In this document: positions 59,601 to 64,000 of the stretch, in pieces
Numbering within the stretch: the stretch's first letter is position 1
How the letters are laid out: every line of letters starts with the position of its first letter
Source of the DNA: Melastoma dodecandrum
Lineage: Eukaryota; Streptophyta; Magnoliopsida; Myrtales; Melastomataceae
NCBI GenBank assembly: GCA_029817715.1
Contig: JARUPY010000518.1
Location: 1 to 64,000, forward strand
Reading direction: 5' to 3'
DNA length: 64,000 nt
The notes under the pieces: generated by a model
Seen by the model: the letters and a program-made list of their open reading frames with translations, nothing else
What the model was told of the DNA's origin: nothing
Databases searched by the model: none
Position numbers and translations under genes: made by a program

Positions 59601-60247
59601 TCGACGTCGCCGAGGTGACGCCCGGGCGTCAGCGCGATGCCGGGCACGTCCTCGCCCCGCGCGAGCTCGGCGAGACAGCGCTCGCGCTGCAGGTCGGCCT
59701 CGTCCATGGCATCGTGGCGCTCGAACGCGACGGCGAGCCGTCCGCCGAGCGCGAAGCTCATGTCGGAGAGCATGCTTCGCGCCAACGCGACCTGATCCTG
59801 CTTGATCATCAGATCGATCGGGCCGTCGAGGCCGCCCGTGGTCACGAACAGGCCGGCATTGCAGGCGATCAGGTCCTCGAGCGTCAGGAAGGTCTCGCCG
59901 CGCAGGATGTGATAGCGGTTGTTCAGGCGCACGAGGCTCGACCAGCCCGCGGCATTCACGGCGTGAACGGTGATCCAGCCGTGGAAGAACGAATTGCCGT
60001 AGGGCAGGCGCTCGCCGATCACGGGGACGAGCGCGGGCTCGTCCGTGCCGTTGGCGGCGTTCTGGGCGGCGATGTCCTTGTTGGCGTCGCGCACGGCGAC
60101 GCTGAAATTGTACGTCCCGCCCAGGGAGGCCCGATCGGCGATCCCGACGAACCGGTGGCCGGATTTGCGGGCGAGGCCCGGCAGCGCCTTCGGGCTCAGC
60201 GTCGAGCGCCCCCAGCGGCTGTAGTGCGTCTCGATGGCGATCAGCAT
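56667..60247 (-). CDS. dnaE: DNA polymerase III alpha subunit DnaE (many frameshifts)
   Basis: About 1,190 residues, the normal DnaE length. N-terminal PHP-like domain starts [20 protein letters not shown]; the usual H-x-H is reduced to one His. Then [41 protein letters not shown], the catalytic palm with [109 protein letters not shown], then [17 protein letters not shown] and an OB domain with [20 protein letters not shown]. At least ten indels, all with coherent protein on both sides. ATG overlaps dnaQ's end (ATGCTGA), so proofreader and polymerase are translated together. Confidence 0.93.
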
Positions 60248-60912
60248 AGGATCTCAGCCCGTAGGGGTACGACGTCGAGGCGCTGCTGGGCGAAAGGCCA
60301 GGGCTTGACCCGCGTCCCGGCGGAGTGGGTGAGGTCGAGCTCGTGGGCGTCGATCAGGTGCAGGAACCCGATCGCGGTGAACAGGCAGTCCACCAGGGCG
60401 TCATGGCGCTTGGCGCGATCGATGATCGGGATCTCCCGATCCCACTCCACCCCGTTGAGGATCTGGCGCAGGCCGCTCTCGTCGGTGATGATGCCGAGCC
60501 GCTTGAGCATGGCGTTGAGGTTGACCGGCTGCCCCGGCCATCGCTCCAGGGACATCTCGGTGGTGTCCTTGGACTCGAATTCGAACACCTCGCCGATCCG
60601 CTTCGCGGCCTCGCCGAGAAATTTCAGATCGAATTTCGCGTTGTGGATCACCAGGAGGCCGTCGCCGATGAAGTCGACGAGCGGGCCATGCACGTCCCGG
60701 TACAGGGGCGCATGCTCGACCATAGCCTTGGTGATGCCGTGCACCTGGTAGCTGTCGTACGTGATCTCCCGACCTTCGGGATTGACGTAGCTGTTGAAGG
60801 TCCGGCCCGTGAATTTCAGATTGTGCAGCTCGACGGCCGCGACCTGGAGCAGTCGGTCGCCGTCATCGCTGTTGGGGCCGGTCGTTTCCGAGTCGAGGAT
60901 GATGTGGCGCAT
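60241..60912 (-). CDS. dnaQ: DnaQ-like 3'-5' exonuclease (epsilon-type)
   Basis: Intact, 223 residues from the ATG 60912; a GTG at 60933 in frame is less likely because nothing like a ribosome binding site precedes it. All DEDDh residues are visible: IILDSETTGPNSDDG (Asp, Glu), LLVIHNAKFDLKFL (Asp), and HDALVDCLFTAIG (His, Asp). Also YVNPEGREITYDSYQVHGIT and AMLKRLGIITDESGL. It is the proofreading partner of the DnaE encoded next, with which it overlaps by seven bases. Confidence 0.93.
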   Translation of the reverse strand: MRHIILDSETTGPNSDDGDRLLQVAAVELHNLKFTGRTFNSYVNPEGREITYDSYQVHGITKAMVEHAPLYRDVHGPLVDFIGDGLLVIHNAKFDLKFLGEAAKRIGEVFEFESKDTTEMSLERWPGQPVNLNAMLKRLGIITDESGLRQILNGVEWDREIPIIDRAKRHDALVDCLFTAIGFLHLIDAHELDLTHSAGTRVKPWPFAQQRLDVVPLRAEILC

Positions 60913-60940
60913 CGGCGATTTTGGGCTTCTCACGCAAGAA

Positions 60941-60960
60941 GGGGCCCCGTTCGGGACCCC
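60941..60960 (-). terminator. Minus-strand hairpin before dnaQ, possible attenuator
   Basis: On the minus strand GGGGTCCC and GGGGCCCC pair fully (one G-U) around GAAC, followed by TTCTTG. On the plus strand the same pair would be a C-A mismatch, so the hairpin is strand specific. It sits between the SSB-like gene and dnaQ and could lower polymerase expression relative to SSB. Confidence 0.55.
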
Positions 60961-60978
60961 TCCGATTCCTGGACTGTC

Positions 60979-61427
60979 TTAGAACGGGGTGTCTTCCGCG
61001 GCGGCCGCGCCGCCACCCGCGCCCTGGTAGGGCACGTTGTCCTTGATCGCGAAGGACAGCCAATCGTCGCCCTTCTTGGTCTGCTTGACCCAGACGGAGA
61101 CGCGCTTCTCGACGGTGAGCTCGTCGTTCACCGACGCCTTCACGGTTCCGGTGTAGCGCGGCGCGCGCTCGCTCAGCTGGCGCTCCTGGCCGGAGGCGCT
61201 GTCGCGCTTGTTGTCGAACAGCTTGCCGCTGAAGGTCAGGCCGGTCGTGCTCTCGGCGAAGACGACGCCGCGGGTCGTGTGCTTCTGGCCGACGTCGGCG
61301 GCCTCCACGGTCACCCGATACTTGTCGCCGTCGATGTCGGCATCGCCGGTGAACTCGCCCTGCTCATTCTGCCGGGCCTTGAAGGCCGAAGCGGTGTTGG
61401 TCCGGTCTCCCAAGATCCATTGCTCAT
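60979..61427 (-). CDS. SSB-like protein of the replication operon (start frameshifted)
   Basis: About 149 residues. ATG 61427 with AGAGGA upstream; restoring one G in the GGG run near 61410 joins MSNGSWGDRTNTASAFKARQ to the long frame. Beta-rich body: GEFTGDADIDGDKYRVTVEA, TTGLTFSGKLFDNKRD, APRYTGTVKASVNDELTVEK and VSVWVKQTKKGDDWLSFAIK. A Gly/Ala linker and the acidic tip AAEDTPF close it, like the DDIPF tip by which SSB recruits partners. Fold similarity to SSB is not provable by eye; the operon context supports it. Confidence 0.5.
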
Positions 61428-61477
61428 GAACTACTGTTCCTCTTGGGGTTTTAACATTGGTCGCAGAGACCAAATTC

Positions 61478-63631
61478 CTACATTACCGTACCGATGAGGG
61501 GCCGTATGGCACCCATTATCCGGACCGGCAACTCCTCGATCTCCGGGACGAGGACCCAGTGATCGAGATCGAATTTCGGCGTGCCGGATTTGACGGCGAT
61601 GCCGATCACGATCCCGCCCTCCGCCTTGATCGACGCTGCGGCGCGATTCGCCAAGCCCCTGTCGTCGGGATCCCCATCCGTGATCAGCATGATCACCCGT
61701 TTAGGCTCCTTCCGCCGTCGCAGCACGTCCCAGGTCTCCAGGAGCATCTCCCCGGTCGGCGTCCCGCCCATGACCACCTGCCCCTGATTCAGGTCGCGGA
61801 TCAGGTGGCTGATGTTGGTCTTGGCGGCGACCACGTTCTCGTGGAAATCTTTGAGGTTGTGGAGCCGATTCTTCTGGTCCTCGTCCGACGTGTAGGCGTC
61901 GTAGCGGGTCACGACCCGCCGCGCCGCGCCGAGCGCCTCGGTCAGGCTGACCACCGATTGCGCGGCGGTCTCGATCGGGGTCCTCTTGCTCCCCTTGCCG
62001 CGCATGCGCATCGAGTAGCTGATGTCGGAGCAGGAACGAGATCGCCGTGTTTGTTGCTTTTGTGCACCACCGTCCGGCTGAACACGTCGGGCGCGTTCAG
62101 CGCCAGGCCGACGACGTTGCGCATGTCGAGCTCGCCGTCGTCCCGGTTGTAGCTCGTCCGGCGCTTGTCGCGGGCGATCACGAGGCTGCGCATCGCGCCG
62201 GCGAGGCTGGAGGTCACGCCCGCGATCTCGGTCTGCGTGCGCCGGTAGGCCGCGAGATCCTGGGTGTCGCTGATCCGCGGCACCCGGAAGAGCGCGTCGG
62301 CGATCGGGCGATCGCCGATCGTCCCGCCGTCCTTCTCGATCTGGTCGGCGATCCGGCCGATCGCCGCGAGCACGTCGTCGATGTCCAGCTGATTGCGCAC
62401 GGCCGCCTCGTGCTGACCGGCGGCCCCGCGCGCGGCGGCGAGCCGCTCGGCCCGCGCGGCCTTCCTCGGCCTCCCGCGCGGCCTCGGTCCCGGCATCCTC
62501 GCCGTGCGGCCCGTCCTGCCCGGCGGGATCGCCGTCGGTTTCCGGATCGGGACCCGCGCCGGCGGGCGAGGTCGCGGCGTCGGCGTCCGTCGAGGCCGCA
62601 GGTCGGTTCGGCGCGCCCGCAGCGCCGCCCCCAGCGGCAGCGTCCGTGTCCGGGCCGGACGGCTCTGCCGCCTCAGATCGGGCCTCGCCGCGCTGCGTGG
62701 GGGGCTCGTCGCTCGCCGCGGCGTCGGGGCGGGGCTCGCCGCGCGGATCGGGCGCGTCGCCCGCACCCTCGCCGTCGCCGGTCCCGGTGCCCGGGTCGTT
62801 CGCGGCGCTCTCCTCGGACGCCTGGCCGGTCTGGCCGGGGTTCTTGCCGGGCTCGGGCGGCGGCGGGGCATTCTGGAGATAGATCGCGATCAGTTGGTCG
62901 CAGAGCTCCTCGGCCGCGGCGTAGATCGCCCGGTTCGCGGCCCCGTCGTCGAGGGTGGCCGTGGCGAGGATGCGCGGCCAGAAGCTGCTCACGAGCCGGA
63001 ACAGCTCCGGATGGGTGCGCTCGGCGAGCGCCAGGGTGTCCTGGGCGACGCCCGCGCAGCGGTACTCGTTCGAGACCGCGTTGAGCCAGGTGAAGATCGC
63101 GGGCGCGGTCCTGAATGGGTCGAGCAGCAGGTGGGGCGCGGCCAGCATCGCCGCGTTCTCCCGCGCGTTGATGTGGCTTCGCGTGCTCTCGAGGTTGATT
63201 CGCGCTCCGGGCCAGCGGTGGATCAGGTGATGCTCGATCCGCCAATCCTCCGCGGCATTCCAGAGGTTGAAGGTCTCCTCCAGGCGGGTCAGCCAGATGC
63301 GGCCCGGGGGGATGCTGCTTCAGATGGGCTTGGACGGCTTTGTCCTGCAGGTTCATGCCCGCGGTGCCGTTGCGCAGGCCCGTGAGCAGGTCCATCGGGG
63401 TGTGGATGTGATGCGCGCCCTCGTGGTCGGCGTAGCCGCGCATCACGTTGGCGGGCTCGATCTCGTAGAGGGTGGCGTCGTCGACGGCCGGCAGCACGAT
63501 TTTGTGCCCGTTCGTGTAGGCGCTCCGTCCTGGAAGAACACGCGGCAGCGCGCGCCGGTGATGCCGGTGCAGGAGGCGCTGATCTCGCGCTTGAGCGTGT
63601 AGCCCATCATCGCGTTGGTCCGCGGGATCAT
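61478..63631 (-). CDS. CobT-like protein with VWA domain (frameshifted)
   Basis: About 717 residues. ATG 63631, 12 bases after the CobS-like stop, opens MIPRTNAMMGYTLKREI. N-terminal domain has VMRGYADHEGAHHIHTPMDL (an HExxH-like HEGAHH) and FNLWNAAEDWRIEHHLI-like and LFRLVSSFWPRILATATLDD pieces. A long acidic Gly/Pro/Asp linker follows, then YNRDDGELDMRNVVGLALN and the VWA domain: CSDISYSMRMRGKGS (MIDAS D-x-S-x-S), VVMGGTPTGEMLLETW and RVIMLITDGDPDDRGL. Indels near 63530, 63310, 62465 and 62040. CobS/CobT-like ATPase-VWA pairs occur in cobaltochelatase and, more generally, on phages and plasmids; no cobalamin gene is here. Confidence 0.8.
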
Positions 63632-63643
63632 GGCGGGCCTCGA

Positions 63644-64000
63644 TCAGGGCTGCCCGGCGCTGGGCGCGCGGGGATTCATCCGTGTCTCCCACTCGTTGCC
63701 GAGGGCCTTCTTGATGATCTCGACGATGGCAAGCCGCTCGCCCTCGTCGGTGGCCCGGGCGGCGATGATCTTGGCGATGGCGCGGACCCGGGCCTCGACG
63801 ACGTCGCCGAGCGTCTTCTGCATGAAGGCGGCGTAGTCGCCGCAGGTGTGGACCTGTCGGAAGCTCGTCGCGGTCCGGATCTTGCCGTCGACGAGGCAGG
63901 CGCGCAGGCTCCCGGCGATCTGGACGATCTTCTTCGCCGTGTCCGGGGCGAGCTTCGGCACCTTCTTGAGCAGCTGGGCCCGCTCGGCCGCCTCGGGCAT
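63644..64000 (-). CDS. CobS/MoxR-like AAA+ ATPase, C-terminal part only (cut by window edge)
   Basis: The last 118 residues of a larger protein whose start lies beyond 64000. ERAQLLKKVPKLAPDTAKKI and VDGKIRTATSFRQVHTCGDY match the lid region of CobS/MoxR ATPases, with the sensor-type Arg in the TATSFRQ segment. The Walker motifs lie outside the window. It is followed 12 bases later by its usual partner, the VWA protein, so the pair forms the ATPase-chaperone unit at the head of the replication operon. Confidence 0.75.
   Translation of the reverse strand: MPEAAERAQLLKKVPKLAPDTAKKIVQIAGSLRACLVDGKIRTATSFRQVHTCGDYAAFMQKTLGDVVEARVRAIAKIIAARATDEGERLAIVEIIKKALGNEWETRMNPRAPSAGQP

Noticed and set aside
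1..64000. CRISPR arrays, tRNA, rRNA, insertion sequences, phage structural genes
   Set aside because: No regularly spaced repeats, no cloverleaf or rRNA signatures, no transposase or capsid motifs were seen on reading both strands.
61478..64000. Aerobic cobalamin synthesis (cobaltochelatase) locus
   Set aside because: Only ATPase and VWA-type genes are present, no CobN or other cob genes, and the operon continues into replication genes.

Overview
The window is high-GC DNA, most likely from an alphaproteobacterium of the Hyphomicrobiales type. I infer this from a Tad pilus locus in cpa order, a GcrA-like protein with the typical Cys-rich tail, an IalB-like domain, and the codon bias. Several features suggest a large accessory replicon (megaplasmid, chromid or integrated element) rather than housekeeping chromosome. 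It carries its own DnaE, DnaQ-like exonuclease, SSB-like protein, RecJ, RecD2-type helicase and ParA-like ATPase, a VirB6/TrbL-like membrane protein, and many small lipoproteins and unknown genes packed in overlapping operons. This assignment is inference. No replication origin or relaxase was recognised.

Sequence quality dominates how the window must be read. From about 8 kb to 64 kb most genes are recognisable, but nearly all are cut by one or more single-base indels; each fragment continues in another frame as a coherent protein. This looks like uncorrected long-read consensus rather than decay. From 1 to about 7.8 kb it is worse: a tadD gene can just be recognised through substitutions and indels, and 1-7.07 kb gives no supportable gene and contains a 20-base C run and a 26-base T run.

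Layout. (1) 7.1-21.1 kb: a complete Tad/Flp pilus locus. On the minus strand it has three near-identical flp pilins with intercistronic hairpins and a terminator, a small membrane protein, an IalB-domain protein, cpaA, cpaB, cpaC, cpaD, cpaE, cpaF, tadB, tadC and tadD; a divergent PilN-domain protein faces the flp array. (2) 21.2-26.0 kb: recD2, a DUF1643 protein, two lipoproteins and a GcrA-like regulator. (3) 26.2-39.1 kb: an AAA+ ATPase with a coupled partner, then a long plus-strand run of unknown genes around a ParA-like ATPase and a very long acidic/coiled-coil protein. (4) 37.9-43.8 kb minus: a secreted protein, an NPPY DNA methyltransferase, an SF1 helicase, an M15/DUF882 peptidase and a coiled-coil protein, divergent from (5) 43.9-46.3 kb plus: the VirB6/TrbL-like protein and two partners. 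(6) 46.4-54.8 kb: lipoproteins, a PH-domain membrane protein, an HNH-like protein, a lipoprotein-RecJ-EndA-like operon, a site-2 protease and a RecA-like ATPase lacking the Walker A lysine. (7) 54.9-64 kb minus: a replication operon running CobS-like ATPase, VWA protein, SSB-like protein, DnaQ, DnaE and an alpha-helical membrane protein.

Taken together, region 1 makes an adhesive pilus, regions 4 and 5 look like a DNA-processing and transfer or establishment module, and regions 2, 6 and 7 give a replicon-owned replication and repair kit. The links between modules are inferred from gene order only.
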